From contig NC_045145.1 in the NCBI RefSeq assembly GCF_008831285.2, positions 15,082,040 through 15,146,039 of the forward strand: DNA of 64,000 nucleotides, read 5' to 3'. Source of the stretch: Nymphaea colorata. Taxonomy: Eukaryota; Streptophyta; Magnoliopsida; Nymphaeales; Nymphaeaceae. How positions within the stretch are numbered: position 1 is the first letter of the stretch; every line of letters begins with the position of its first letter. The notes under the pieces were generated by a model that did not search any database, was not told the origin of the DNA, and saw only the letters and a list, made by a program, of their open reading frames with translations. The position numbers and the translations under genes are program-made. This document shows positions 1 to 11,503 of the stretch, piece after piece.

Positions 1-1395
1 ACAGTAGCGTGTATGTTGGGAACATGAATTACTACCATAAGCCATTGCGCTTTGGTAAATGGGCTGTAACATATGAGGTATGGTTCATACTGCTTACTCA
101 TGGTCTTTCTTGTCTGTTTGTGTGACATTTTAGTTATCTCCTCTTCATTCTGATGCTAGTAGATGAATAGTTAGTTCGTTTATTGTGTATTTGATTTGTT
201 GTTATATGATATGCTGCTACTTTTCTCATTTACAAAATTGATGCTCGCGCCTGCTTTTGCTCATATATGTATAAGTTGAACCTTCAAATGTCCAAGCAAG
301 AGATTCTGCCTTTCCTACTTCCCAAACTGGTGGGGTTTACTTTGACTTAGATAGATTATTGAAAAAAGTAAAATGCTTCAATTATTAATGCTGTTTGGGC
401 CTTTTCTCTGTTTAATTCAACTTTGTGCTCCTTTTATCTAAGGGTTCTCATATCATCCATGAAATTGTTAATTTCATTACAACCTTTAAAATTGTAATTT
501 CATTACAACCTTTACTTTCTCTGTTTAATTCAACTTTGTGCTCCTTTTATCTAAGGGTTCTCATATCATCCATGAAATTGTTAATTTCATTACAACCTTT
601 ACTTTTCTTAATGTTTGTGATTGAATGAAGCATTTGGCTGCGTGCTTTTTTTTGAGTTTTCTGTACTTTGTTTCTCGTTAAGCCTTCAATTTGTCTGGCC
701 TTTTATCTCATGGATTTATTGTAAAAAATGGTTGCTGGAAATTATCGATTTATTGTTAGTTTTCTAGTGATTGAATTCCAGCCGGGTACGCCTCTGTTCT
801 TGATTCTGTGATTTGTTTTGACTTTGACTTTTTTGCGTTTGGTTTCTCTAGTCTTATTCTCTTCATGGTTAGTGAGAATTTTTTCTTCTTTTCTCGGACA
901 TTGATCTTATGATGAGTTGTAGTTTTTCAAAGACCAGAGACCACCAATTTACATCTCTCCCTCTCTCTCATAATTTTTTATTTTACGTTTCAGGAATGGC
1001 CTGAGGAAGACTATCCACCATATGCCAATGGCCCCGGATACGTAGTGTCATCTGACATTGCAGAGTTTGTGGTGTCGGAGTTTGAGAAGCACTCGTTGAG
1101 GGTAAGCAAGCGCGATGAACATTAGTAAAACCCTCATCTTCCACCTTTCTGAATTGTGTCTGACTAACGTTGAGCTTATGCAATGCAGTTGTTTAAGATG
1201 GAAGATGTGAGCATGGGCATGTGGGTTGAGCGGTTCAATGCCTCGGCGCCAGTTGAGTACCTCCACGACTTGAAGTTTTGTCAGTTTGGTTGCATCGACG
1301 ACTACTTCACGGCACACTACCAATCACCTAGACAGATGATCTGCATGTGGGATAAATTGCAGAAGGGAAGAGCACAATGCTGCAACATGAGATGA
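1..1395 (+). CDS. Hydroxyproline O-galactosyltransferase, GALT2-6 type (GT31), 3' end only
   Basis: The last three exons of a gene that enters from the left: 1..77, 994..1101 and 1189..1395, stop TGA at 1393. All junctions are GT-AG and phase 0. The joined product contains [20 protein letters not shown], then [17 protein letters not shown] across the first junction, then [36 protein letters not shown] and the C-terminal CCNMR. This order and ending is that of Arabidopsis GALT2-GALT6: Golgi type II membrane enzymes that add the first galactose to hydroxyproline of arabinogalactan proteins. The N-terminal anchor, galectin domain and DxD motif lie outside the window, so the paralogue cannot be assigned. 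Seen: exons and motifs. Known: family function. Inferred: that the rest of the gene is intact. Confidence 0.93.
78..993 (+). other. Intron of the GALT-like gene
   Basis: A 916-nt, T-rich GT-AG intron with a strong polypyrimidine tract before the acceptor at 992-993. It contains the tandem duplication listed separately and no coding signal. The short reading frame at 425-628 is made of that duplication and is not a gene. Confidence 0.85.
403..612. repeat. 113-bp tandem duplication inside the GALT intron
   Basis: The segment starting TTTCTCTGTTTAATTCAACT at 403 recurs at 516, a period of 113 bp. The second copy is nearly identical until about 604. Inside the first copy the block AATTTCATTACAACCTTTA is itself repeated 28 bp later, so this is a nested duplication, probably recent because the copies have barely diverged. 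Confidence 0.9.
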
Positions 1396-4300
1396 TACTG
1401 GGTCAGAGTTTTAGTGCCTCGGCATGAGTTTTGTATATTTCCTTGGGGTGGTGCCAAAGCCGGGGCTTCCCTTCCCTGTAGCTCTGCCGCCCCTTTACAG
1501 GTCGCCGCCCGCTCCATTCATTTAATTTTTTTTTCTCCCCCTCTCCTTGAGAAATCTTAGAAGCCCGGCACACAGATCCAGCTACCAGAACGAGCGATCA
1601 AATGCTTATTGTCCATGTATACTTGTCTTGTGAGAATTCCAGTTGGTTGGAATACGAGAATTCTAGTTTTTACTCATTTTGAAGTATTGAATTAGTCTCA
1701 CCTTTCCGTGGATGTAAATTTTGCGGTATATATGTATTCAGTTTTACCCCTCCCAATTCAAGAGCTTATCTACCCCAACGTTTTGAGAATGCAAGGACGT
1801 CTTTTCTCCTCCTGTTTGAGCTTTATCCCGTATCACGTCATTATTCAGCATTTTCCAAACAATTGCTGGTCGTCACCATTTCAAAATGTCCAAACTGCTT
1901 TGTTTCTCATGACTGTAGGTATTTTCCACTTGCTTTTCATATGTTCCTTGCAAGTTTATCTGTTTATTTGTAGTTTTTTAAAACTTATTATTTTCTGCAT
2001 TTTTTCTGATAAAACGAGAATAAAGTTGAGGACTATGCGTGAATAGTTGCTTTCTTCCTGTTTTCGAGTATAATAAGTAGTTGCTTTCGAGCTTCCTTTG
2101 CTATTAAAAAATTTACGTGTACCATCTAGCCGCTGGCCGAAAGTCGCCTGAGTGAGCCATTATCTGAGCGAGACAAAGCCGTTTTGGTCGACTCCGCCTG
2201 CTATATATACTTGAATGCTTTTTTGTCAAGGAAAGGATGACCGTAGTTCACGAGCAAAGCTTCTCATGTACTTCCCCATTCTTTTCCTCTCTGTGGCCAT
2301 TTACTTTCGCAGCAACTTCAGTGAAGAAAAGGTGTACTAAAAACGATGAATGGCAGCTGTTTGCTTTTGTAAAGTGAATGTAAGCTCACATGAGAGAGAG
2401 AGAGAGAGGGAGAGAGAGCTGGAAAAGAAGATTCTCATGACCGTGATTCCATTGAACAACCTTGTGCGTGTGCACCTTTATCCATTTTTTTTTTGCCATG
2501 AGATAATTTATGCCCCATTGGGATGGCGGCCATGTCTATCTCACTTTTTGACATCATTCTCATCTTTTGTCCATACTGCTTTTTTGGTTTTAGTGGGGAC
2601 GTAGGGTGGATCTTTGTATCCCTCAGTGATCACAGGGACACGGCTATAGTAATTGAAGTAAAAAAAAACGAAGATTTAACGAGATTCTACTCAGTAAATG
2701 GGTTGATTTATATTCCGGTCGTTCTGTCATTATGGTTGGCCCTTCCCTTTCACTGTATCAATATTGGTTACCTTGGGAATCATCAATAGAGCTTTTTCAA
2801 GACTGTTCTAACATTATAGGACTTGCTAAAAGTAAAATTCGGAAAAAAGAAGCCAATGTATGGGAGCCGTGCCATGTTGTGCACAGAACTCTGTGTTCTG
2901 ATTTCATATTCTGACACGGTCTAATGTGGGGTTTCATGATCTAGTGTTGATAATAATTACATAAAAATGGTGTTAGACTAATAACAGCGCTCCTGCATCC
3001 ACGGCTCATCCAGCTGGATCGAGCTCTTGAAATTCAAAGCATGTGTCGAAGACAAGAACAGAAGCTCGGTTTTGCTCAACTTGTATAAAATTGAGTAGTG
3101 ATTCAACACGTTTCGAATATGAAAAATGGCATAGTTAATGACAATAACTTGTTGAAAGATGGTTCGATTTGGTTGCTGTCCAGCATTTGTACATTATTTG
3201 CAGAGAAATGTTGGCTGGCACGTGCACACTTTTTGCTTTGTCTTCAGAAAAGAAGGCCCCAAACTCCGTTCCACATGACTCGCTTTTTCTTGAACCTGCC
3301 AATTGCCATTACTAACATCATTGAAGCTCTCTAACCGGGTTGAGTTAAACGGTCCTGTGTCACAATCGCACGATAAAAACGAACCAGACTCCCGTTCACT
3401 AAAAGAGAAAAACTTCCACCTCAATTATGACACGCTTTTGTAGAAACTCATCTTCTTCAAAAATAATGGCGTCCAAGTGTCGGTGTAACAGTATCCGTCC
3501 TACCCATGATCCTTCACCGCATATGTTTCGGTTTAACGCAGAGTCTAAGGGGAAAAAAAAAATTTTCATGTTCTAATGGAAAAGGCAGGCCTTCATTTCA
3601 TTCAGACGGCGGCCACCCACATATCTGTCACAAGTCACTATTAATGGTGCACTGAACTGCGTGCTGCGCTCTCGTTCGTATGGAAAGTTGTGGGTACCCG
3701 GCTGACAGTCTTTTCTTTTAACAGTTTAAAAAGGGAGACAATCAGATTATTTCTCCTGCAACATAGAAACGAAGAACTTTGGCATGTTGGAAAAAGTAAC
3801 GATTCACAAGGTCTGATCGTTGTGAGTTGTGCTTATCATGATTACAAAGAAGTTAACCTGCCTCCTTACCTTCGTCCTTGTAAAATCCTTTGACCACCTC
3901 CAACTAAGTATATACATCGTCGAAATAAAGTCAGCACATTTGAACCTTCTTCGGGTTAGCAGTAAGAATTGAGGGCCTACTTCCTAAAAAAGTTTATGTG
4001 TATTTGTTCGTCGAAACCCAATCACTTATGTCAGTAAGTTTGCGTGTTTGCTGAAACAAGGGTGTGTCAGCTGAATGATAATGTATTTACTTAAATTCAC
4101 CAATATGCTTTGTTGTACTCGTGAAGATCTTCCCACACTGGGCTATTCTTCATTTGGGTGTCACTGAAAGACCAATATGGAAGCATGAGAACAGAGATGA
4201 ATCGTTTTACACAAAGATCACAAGGAATCAGCGCGGCATTTTCTCTAAGGATATGGACGCAAATGACATGCGAGTAGCAATAAGATTCAAATCCGTATAA

Positions 4301-7300
4301 ACTATAAAGTAATGTTGCCCAACAAAAAAAGGAAAAAAGAAAAGAAAAGAAAAAGCCCACAGGCACACATGAGTCGCCCATTGAATTGAATCGTCCTGCC
4401 ACCGAATCGAGCGATTCTGAAAAATGTGATATAGCGTTTCTGGCCAAGTTTGAATCTCTAAGTTTGAATTATGCTTGTCAGATTCAGGTTCAGCTTTAAG
4501 AAGATTCAGGTGCAAGTCGAATCCAATTAGGACAAATTCAGAAAATGCTAGAAACAAACCAAATCTGACTGGTTACATCTTCAGACATTTCTTTTTATTC
4601 GCTCACATGAACGATTTTAGAGTCATTGTCATCGTTCTTCTGTAAAATAATTAAGCAGCAAGCTAAAACGGGATATTTTAGGGTCATTGTCATTTCTTGG
4701 TGCATGTATCAAGTTTAAAGTTTAGTTAGTTTATACTGTTTGACTGCAAGTCAGACCCCAAGGGAGTATTTGATACCCTCGGGTCTCAGATCAGAGGCAG
4801 ATTTGAGATTTTAAATTTATATAAAAATGAAGATTTGAGATCCTCAATGTGTGTTCAAATCTGATCGAATCTTAAACCCGCCCCCAAAACCTCAAAAATC
4901 TTAAATCCATGATTTTTACACTACGACATGGATTTGAGATCCACGTTAGGGATGAATGCCGAAATCCACAGTGGGGATTTCAGCTTTCGTGGACGGAGAC
5001 ATGATTTCCATTTTGATACGATCCAAACATTGGTGCGATACCCATAACTCAATCTTCTTAGCGGGATCGGCGTGGTCAGGAACTTAGGCTTCGCCAGGTC
5101 CAAAGCGCCCTACGTGCTTCAGACCCACATGAAAACGGGTCCAAAGATCTTCTTATGAATCATTTGCAAGTCATAAACTTTCGCAGAGGACAATATCCAG
5201 ATCCTATAATACAATATGCAGGTCAAAATCTGGCTTTGTTCGACATTGTAAAGACCATGCTTCGTATCACAAAGCTAGTCTTAGTTAATCCCGAAGGATT
5301 TAGCACAACAACTCGTCTCGTTGAGTAATTGGTTGTTGGTTCGATTCTCATCAGCCTCAAACCAATGAATTATTCTAACCATACGTAAACCCATGCCAGC
5401 TCAATATAGCTCCATGTTTTTGCCTGCTTTATTTCAAGTTTGTTTGTGCATGTACCGGCTTCGGCTTTCGTTTTCCTTTTCATAAAATTAAAATTATAGG
5501 CATTCCACACGCACCGGAAAGAAACTCAACTGCTTAAAGCAATAGCGGAGTCAGCGTGGAGCTGGCTTGGGCGCTGCCACGCCACACGCCAACCCAAAAC
5601 AGTCGAAGGTACTAGTACATAGTGCCCCATAGCAAAAAATTTGTGGCTCAGCCACTGCATAGAACGGTGATGTTCGAGGGGTTGCAAAGCCTGAAAATCG
5701 TGGGGCATTTCTTTAAGAAAAAGAATTGTTAGCCAAGCGTTGTTTCCACCAGCCAACTGGCATTGCCTGGCAAGGGAAGGCAGCGGAAGCCACCAGCCCT
5801 GTTTTTCTCTTGGCAGATGATCTAAACATCCTTAGTCTTTTGTTTTCAATTAAATACTATACAAGACTTTTCTTTTTTCTCATCGTGATTTTTTTTTTTT
5901 TTTTTTTATCGTTTTCAAGAGAAGATAACCCCTCCCCTTTTTCTAAGCCTCGCTTCAGAGAGCAGACTTTAGAGCCTTTCTATGGTGTAAGAGAGTAGTC
6001 GTGATAGAAATCAGGGGGTTTCTAAATTACACCTCCTTTGAAGTGGTCACCTTAGCTACATCTTGAGACACAAGACTTTACATTCAAATTAAACTGCAAA
6101 CAAACACTTGTCTAAAACTTCTGTAATTTTGAGGTACGATTGCAAGCTGGAATTGAACTCATTGACGAAGGTGGGCTTTCTGCAATAGATGAAGATGGGG
6201 GGCCACATGCAGTTGGCCAGAAACCTGCTTCTTCATCTTAAACTTCTTTCCTCCGCTTTGAATTTTGCTTTCTTGCCTTTCCCTCGCTTTCTCTGTTTTT
6301 CGTATCTTCTCTGACTTAATACTTCTCAAAACATTTGCTTCCCTGCGTCGTATTTCTTCTTCACCAAAGCTGCTCTAAAGTCTAAAGCTCATCCTACTTC
6401 GTAATACTTTCTCCGGTCCGATCCGTCAGTCGTTGTGATACATCGGATTTTTGCTTATTTTATGCACCGAATTCGATTGAATATAGTTTACAATACATTT
6501 GCTTTCACTCGGAACCTTTTTCTATTGAACCGCAGACCTGACTATGGCTCTGTCAGCTGGTCTGTCAGTGCTTGCTGTTCTCTTCATTAAAATATACTTT
6601 AGAAAGGAATTAGATGCCATACTTTTTTGGTTCTTGCCGTCTAAACATAGCCCTCACGTTTGACTCATGTCTTGTCGCGGTCACGATCGAAAGGAACATA
6701 TTGCCTGGTTTTCCGATCGGTGTTAGCCCGACTTCGCTTCCTACTCAATGAAAAGTCCACCCACCACCACACTGACTTTTGATATTTATAAATTCATCTT
6801 AGGAAAGAAAATTAGTCTCTGAATCTTGTACAAGTTAAATTGTTGATTAGTTAAATGTTTTCATGTGCTGAGTTTGTGTATTACATGATTTAATTTGTTG
6901 ACCAGCTCTCATATTCACGAACTTTGAGCCTTTGAATTTTAATATTGTTAAATTTTAAGTCTTAGTCAGATGGCGAAAGGCATATTCAAGTAGCAGGCGT
7001 GATTGGATCGAACACTCACTATCTAAACATGCAAGCTGGCAGTTCGAAGAGCTATCCGAAGCAATCACATCTCCAATCGATCCTCAACAAGAACTTAGAA
7101 AACCAGTTGATACAAACAAAGGCAGAAAGCAAATGCCAAGAGGGGAATGTGAAGGAGAAAACTCTGAACTTGTGTTTTGGTGTTATCCTCTTCTTGATCG
7201 TCGTCTGAGTTTGATACTCTCGCATGCTTTTTTTCATGCCGACATTTCCCAGTACTTTTCAGAAAAGCAGAAAGAACCAAACAAACACTCGATCGGATCG

Positions 7301-7826
7301 ATCCACAGATCTCTTTTTCTCGCTCGGACTTTTCCGAGGTGTGACTATGTCTATGGCCCATCTCCGTCCTCCATTACCTTGGTCGGTTCAAATCTAGCCA
7401 CCCAGGGGTCCAGACCCACTCTCACCAACCAGGGTGCCGGGGATGTGGGACCGACTAGAAATCGCTTGGAGGACATGTGTGTTGACCTAAAAGGTGGCAA
7501 CGGCGGGTTGGCTTTGACCACCAAATGCCAATGCAAGCCCTTTTGAGTGGTGTGTGTGTGTTTAGTCCTCTGTTTTGGACCGTTTGCTCTTTTGCATCGC
7601 TCGAACAAAAGGTGGCACACGTATAATTCATATGATGCCAAGGGAATTCTCAATGAGGAAAATTTAAAAAATGAAAAACTGAAGGGCAAAGGCACGCGCC
7701 AAGAAGAGCTTTGGCCCCCACGCTCTCAATCATTGTTTGGACCAAGCAGGAAGGAAGGTGATCAGAAGGAGAGGAAATCGACGACTTCTTCAATCCTCTC
7801 TCTCTGTCAGCTGCTCTCTCACTCTC
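1396..7826. other. Intergenic: GALT 3' flank to first EXORDIUM promoter
   Basis: About 6.4 kb with no gene I can support. The first several hundred bases must hold the GALT 3' UTR. A (GA)n tract sits at 2392-2418 and a run of 19 T at 5889-5907. Text near 4760-4930 is rich in dispersed-repeat-like phrases (repeated GATTTGAGAT) but I cannot define element ends. Open frames at 1708-2046, 4097-4557 and 7133-7546 have no recognisable domain, no splice context and ordinary intergenic composition. Confidence 0.6.
7616..7621 (-). promoter_or_regulatory. Possible brassinosteroid response element upstream of EXORDIUM-like gene 1
   Basis: CACACG on the plus strand reads CGTGTG on the minus strand, matching the BZR1/BES1 core CGTG(T/C)G, about 210 bp upstream of the TATA-like box. 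EXORDIUM family genes in Arabidopsis are brassinosteroid-responsive, which makes the match sensible, but a 6-base match occurs often by chance. Confidence 0.25.
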
Positions 7827-7834
7827 TATTTAAG
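7827..7834 (+). promoter_or_regulatory. TATA-like box of EXORDIUM-like gene 1
   Basis: TATTTAAG follows a CT-rich tract and lies 126 bp before the ATG at 7960, a normal TATA-plus-leader distance for a plant gene. The predicted start of transcription is near 7860. Confidence 0.6.
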
Positions 7835-7959
7835 CACCACCTCCGTCTCCAGACTCTGCAGAACAAAGCAAAGCTTGCAAGCTTAATTTGGTGCATCTCA
7901 AGTACCTTACCATTTTCCATACTTAAGAGAGCGTTTCACCAGAGACAGTAGACGAAAGA

Positions 7960-8895
7960 ATGGGAGTGCCCATTTTTGTGAAATCCCTCATCTTCTTGAG
8001 CTTTCTGCAGGTGTGTCTCGGAAGCAGGAGGCTTACTGCTTTGGTGCAGCAAACTCCACCTGCTCTCACTTACCACAGCGGTGCCCTTCTCCAGGGCAAC
8101 CTCCAAATCAACATCGTCTGGTATGGCCAATTCACGGCAGCTCAGAAATCTATCGTTGGTGATTTTCTCAGTTCTCTCAACCAGAGGGGCCAAGAGAAGA
8201 GCCCGTCCGTGTCCTCTTGGTGGAATCTCATAGAAGGGTACATGGCCAAGGCGCACAGAGCAGGCACTGCTACGGTGGTGCTGGGAAAGCAGGTGCTGGA
8301 TGAAAAGTGCTCGCTGGGGAAGTCGCTCAAGAGGACCCAAATCAGCGGCCTGGCCGCCAAAGCTGCCGCTGCCAATGGCATTACTCTGGTTCTCACGGCC
8401 AAGGATGTTGCGGTGGAGGGCTTCTGCATGAGCAGCTGCGGCCTCCACGGCTCCGCTCCCATGGGAGGCATGAAGCAGAGATTTGCCTACATCTGGGTGG
8501 GCAACTCCGAGACCCAATGCCCAGGCCAGTGCGCTTGGCCATTCCACCAGCCTCTCTATGGGCCTCAGACCCCGGCGTTGGTGGCACCAAACGGCGATGT
8601 GGGTGTGGATGGTATGATCATCAACATTGCTAGCATGTTGGCTGGGACGGTGACCAACCCTTATGGAAATGGCTTCTTCCAAGGCCCTGCTACTGCTCCT
8701 CTGGAAGCTGCATCAGCCTGCCCGGGGATATACGGAAAGAATGCATACCCAGGGTACGCAGGGGACCTGCTGGTGGATTCAAGCACCGGCGCAAGCTATA
8801 ACGCGAATGGGGTCAATGGGCGTCGGTATCTGTTGCCTGCTCTGTGGAACCCGACTACCTCTGGTTGCTCTACACTTGTTTCCTTGGCTCGATAG
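7960..8895 (+). CDS. EXORDIUM-like secreted protein (phosphate-induced protein 1 family), copy 1
   Basis: Single-exon gene of 311 aa, within the family's usual 300-350. Residues 1-21 form a signal peptide with a hydrophobic core, so the product should enter the apoplast. Family marks in order: LTYHSGALLQG (37-47), NIVWYGQF (51-58), CSLGKSL (117-123), FCMSSCGLHGS (155-165), RFAYIWVGN (174-182), QCPGQCAWPF (186-195), PNGDVGVDGM (210-219), MLAGTVTNPYGNGFFQG (226-242), GASYNANG (277-284) and a C-terminal Cys at 303. Arabidopsis EXO/EXL proteins are extracellular, brassinosteroid- and carbon-responsive, and promote growth; their biochemistry is unknown. The ATG at 7960 is chosen because it starts the signal peptide and has context AAAGAATGG. 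An AATAAA at 8904-8909 lies just after the stop. A paralogue of very different base composition lies 8.8 kb downstream in the same orientation. Confidence 0.97.
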   Translation: MGVPIFVKSLIFLSFLQVCLGSRRLTALVQQTPPALTYHSGALLQGNLQINIVWYGQFTAAQKSIVGDFLSSLNQRGQEKSPSVSSWWNLIEGYMAKAHRAGTATVVLGKQVLDEKCSLGKSLKRTQISGLAAKAAAANGITLVLTAKDVAVEGFCMSSCGLHGSAPMGGMKQRFAYIWVGNSETQCPGQCAWPFHQPLYGPQTPALVAPNGDVGVDGMIINIASMLAGTVTNPYGNGFFQGPATAPLEAASACPGIYGKNAYPGYAGDLLVDSSTGASYNANGVNGRRYLLPALWNPTTSGCSTLVSLAR

Positions 8896-10383
8896 GTAAT
8901 ATTAATAAAGTTAAAAAGCAAGAAAGTTGATAGTATTACCTATATAAAGTTTTCACTTACATGTATCAGGAGCAGCTGCTAGACTTCTTCTTCATCCCTC
9001 GTTCTGTATTTTTATGCTGCAGCAGCTTGAGGTTTTCTTTGTAAGCAGTGAGTGAATATATTAATTGGCATTTAGTTCCAGTTATTTGAGTTGACTCATA
9101 AAGAGAGGAGATACCAAGGATATCGAAATTGATGACTCATGTTGTTGCCTTAGCTTTTCTTTTCTTGTAATGCTGTCCAAGACCCTCAGTCAAGTCCCAA
9201 AAACTGTGTCCTCATAATGCTGTGGGAGACCCTCAATCAATCAACACCCAATTCCATCGTCCTGCTTATTATGAAAGGTTGCGTGCAAAGTTTAGGGGGG
9301 GAATTTATGATAAGGCATCGGACTAATTAAAGGTGGAGTTTGTAATCTAACTCTAATATTAAAACAGCATGATTCCAACTTAAGAAACGAAGAGGTAATC
9401 AAGTTTTTTTTTTTTTTCGCCATAAACCCAACGGCTTAAAAGTTAAAAAGCAGCTCATCAACAGTTTAATTACGGGATTTGTGACTTTATAACTTTGAAA
9501 ACATTGTTTTGGAATTTCTTTAGAGAGAAATCTAATTCCATCACAAGCCAAAGATCCCAACTTGGGCATAACCCTGATCAAGCAAACAGGAAAAGTTAGA
9601 TCTAAAACGTTTGCAGACCCAAAGGAGTTGTCATATTGGAAAAGGCGCCCGTGGCTGTTATACACTCAATCCTGGTTTCAATTTTCATAAGCGACCATTC
9701 TTTCAATTGATGGCGATGGCTTTAGGAGCATTAAAAGCAACAGAAAAGATAAGTTTTCTCACCATTCCGCCAGATTGCATGAAACAGCAATATTCTGTGA
9801 ACGGGATTCCCATCAAACGCGCTCTTAAAGAGTCTTAGACCTTAAATAAATCTACTGGGTCATATTTGGTAGGCATGATTTAACATGAAAATTTCAGCTG
9901 TGATTGTTATAAATTGGCCGCCCTTGTAACAAGTGTTGGGATCATGTCAAAAACATAATCACCATTCCCCATCGCATCAACTTCTTGTATTTCACATTAA
10001 AATCTAGAAATATCCTACCACGTTCAAATCCGGGTTTTTCCAAGAAACACCCGATATCTGTGATCGTGGAGCGTTGGAAGAATTCTCCTGAACAAGTTCT
10101 AAGATAGCAATTTCTTGCCACACATTCCCGATCGTTGAAAGTTAAAATATTTTACGATACGGAAAGCTGATTAATGTAAGCGTCTCACATGACGTTGTTT
10201 ATTTTCGATGAGTATAAATCCAGAGTAGCCCGTCAAACTTTGGATCTAGTTCACCCACACGGAACAATTTGCTAGGTGGTCTAGGCCTGGCTGAGCTAGT
10301 ATTATCATTCACTTATCCAATTCAATTTCTGATTTTGATCATTCAATTTCCGATTTTTACCACTCAGTTGTCGACGTGAAACT

Positions 10384-10704
10384 TCAAAATCGCCTTATAA
10401 TTTTACGTTGGAGCACGCTGCCCAAATGGGCAAACCGCAGAAACTCTCCATTCATGTTCGTGTTCGCTACATCCATCAATTGCCAATTTTTAGCATCAAC
10501 TTTTACATGGAACTCTTTCAGCCCCTCAAAACTTTCACAAAATATTAGTGACCCGTCGCTTGCAATTGCAAGAAAATCACAATAGTGGCACTCTATATCA
10601 CAAATTTTCTCGCTGTGTCCTGGAAATGTCAAGAGCCCTTTAGCTCTTCTTTCTGCGTTGTTCTTTACCAGTTTGATCAAAGTCGATAACAGTCTTGACC
10701 TCAT
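10384..10704 (-). other. Unassigned minus-strand open frame, possible gene relic
   Basis: A 106-codon frame from ATG (10704) to stop. The translation has a mixed, protein-like composition (for example DIECHYCDFLAIASDGSLIF and KVDAKNWQLMDV), which loosely recalls the beta-strand repeats of plant F-box-associated DUF295 proteins, but I cannot match it firmly. No flanking exon, TATA box or splice pattern was seen. It may be a fragment of an old pseudogene or chance. Confidence 0.15.
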
Positions 10705-11140
10705 TCTCGTAAAATGTTTAAAAAATTAGGAAAAGTTATTGGTATATAAGCTTCAGACAAAAAAAAAAAAAAGAAAAATGATAACGTCCATAGTATATTT
10801 TTTCAAATATCAACTCAAAGTATATAGTGACAAAGTTAAAACATAAGGAAAGTGTTACCTTGAAAGCAGATCTGGTACCTTGAATGAATGAATGACGTTA
10901 AGATTGAGGGCTTCAGCATTCTGCCTACACGTTTTATGTCTTCTTTGTAACTTTCGGTGGCAGCCAACTGCTTTGGTAGTTATATTTCCATTTCATCGGC
11001 ATATATTGTACATTTGGGTCAAGATCTGATGACCGGAATGGAGAAGTTCGTGAACACCCTTTAAATGACTGAGAACATTATCCTTTAGGGCCCGTTTGAT
11101 GGGCGGGGTAAATTGAAAAGGGAGGGAAAAAATGGTACGG

Positions 11141-11294
11141 GCGGGTGAAATGTCACCCGCACTACTAAAAATGCATCAAAACGGAGTGAAATATTTCAGT
11201 CCGTTTAACACAAAAGAGAGCGGGTGAAATTCCACCCGCTCGCCAGTCCGAGCTGGCAGCTCGGACTTTCGAGCGGGTGGAATTTCACCCGCTC
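11141..11294. repeat. Cluster of palindromes (77-nt hairpin plus two shorter ones)
   Basis: Three separate palindromes lie in 154 bp. 11141-11160 is GCGGGTGA-aatg-TCACCCGC, perfect 8-bp arms. 11181-11204 is ACGGAGTGAAATATTTCAGT then CCGT, self-complementary at 22 of 24 positions. 11218-11294 is a 77-nt near-perfect palindrome: 24-nt outer blocks that are exact reverse complements of each other, 11-nt inner blocks (AGTCCGAGCTG / CAGCTCGGACT), a single central base, and a 2-position mismatch per side. Each outer block is itself nearly palindromic around GCGGGTGAAATT. A GGGCCCGTTTGATGG phrase at 11088-11102, common at ends of plant DNA elements, precedes it. No matching far end was found. Confidence 0.85.
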
Positions 11295-11503
11295 GACACC
11301 CTCCCCTCCCGCTCTCGCTCTCGTGCTATGGCCAGAACCCGCTCGACACCCTCCCCTCCTGCTCTCGCTCGACAATGGTGAAACCCTCGACGCCCTCGTC
11401 TCCGTCTGAAACCCTCGACAATTTCAGTTGCTCTCCCTCTTTTCTCCGACTTCAAGCAGCAACGGTGAAACCCTCGACGCCCCTCGTCTCCGTCTGAAAC
11501 CCT
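11288..11503. repeat. Interspersed direct repeats next to the palindromes
   Basis: The phrase ACCCGCTCGACACCCTCCCC occurs at about 11288 and again at about 11338 (period 50). The phrase GGTGAAACCCTCGACGCCC occurs at about 11380 and about 11464 with nearly the same continuation (GTCTCCGTCTGAAACCC). The unit is GC-rich in an AT-rich setting and starts inside the palindrome cluster, so both are probably parts of one repeat element. Confidence 0.75.

Noticed and set aside
5281..5370. tRNA-like 3' half (TTGGTTCGATTCTCATC)
   Set aside because: A B-box-like string only; no A box, anticodon arm or acceptor stem could be formed.
7936..8682. 248-codon minus-strand frame over EXORDIUM-like gene 1
   Set aside because: Shadow of a well-supported gene; no domain.
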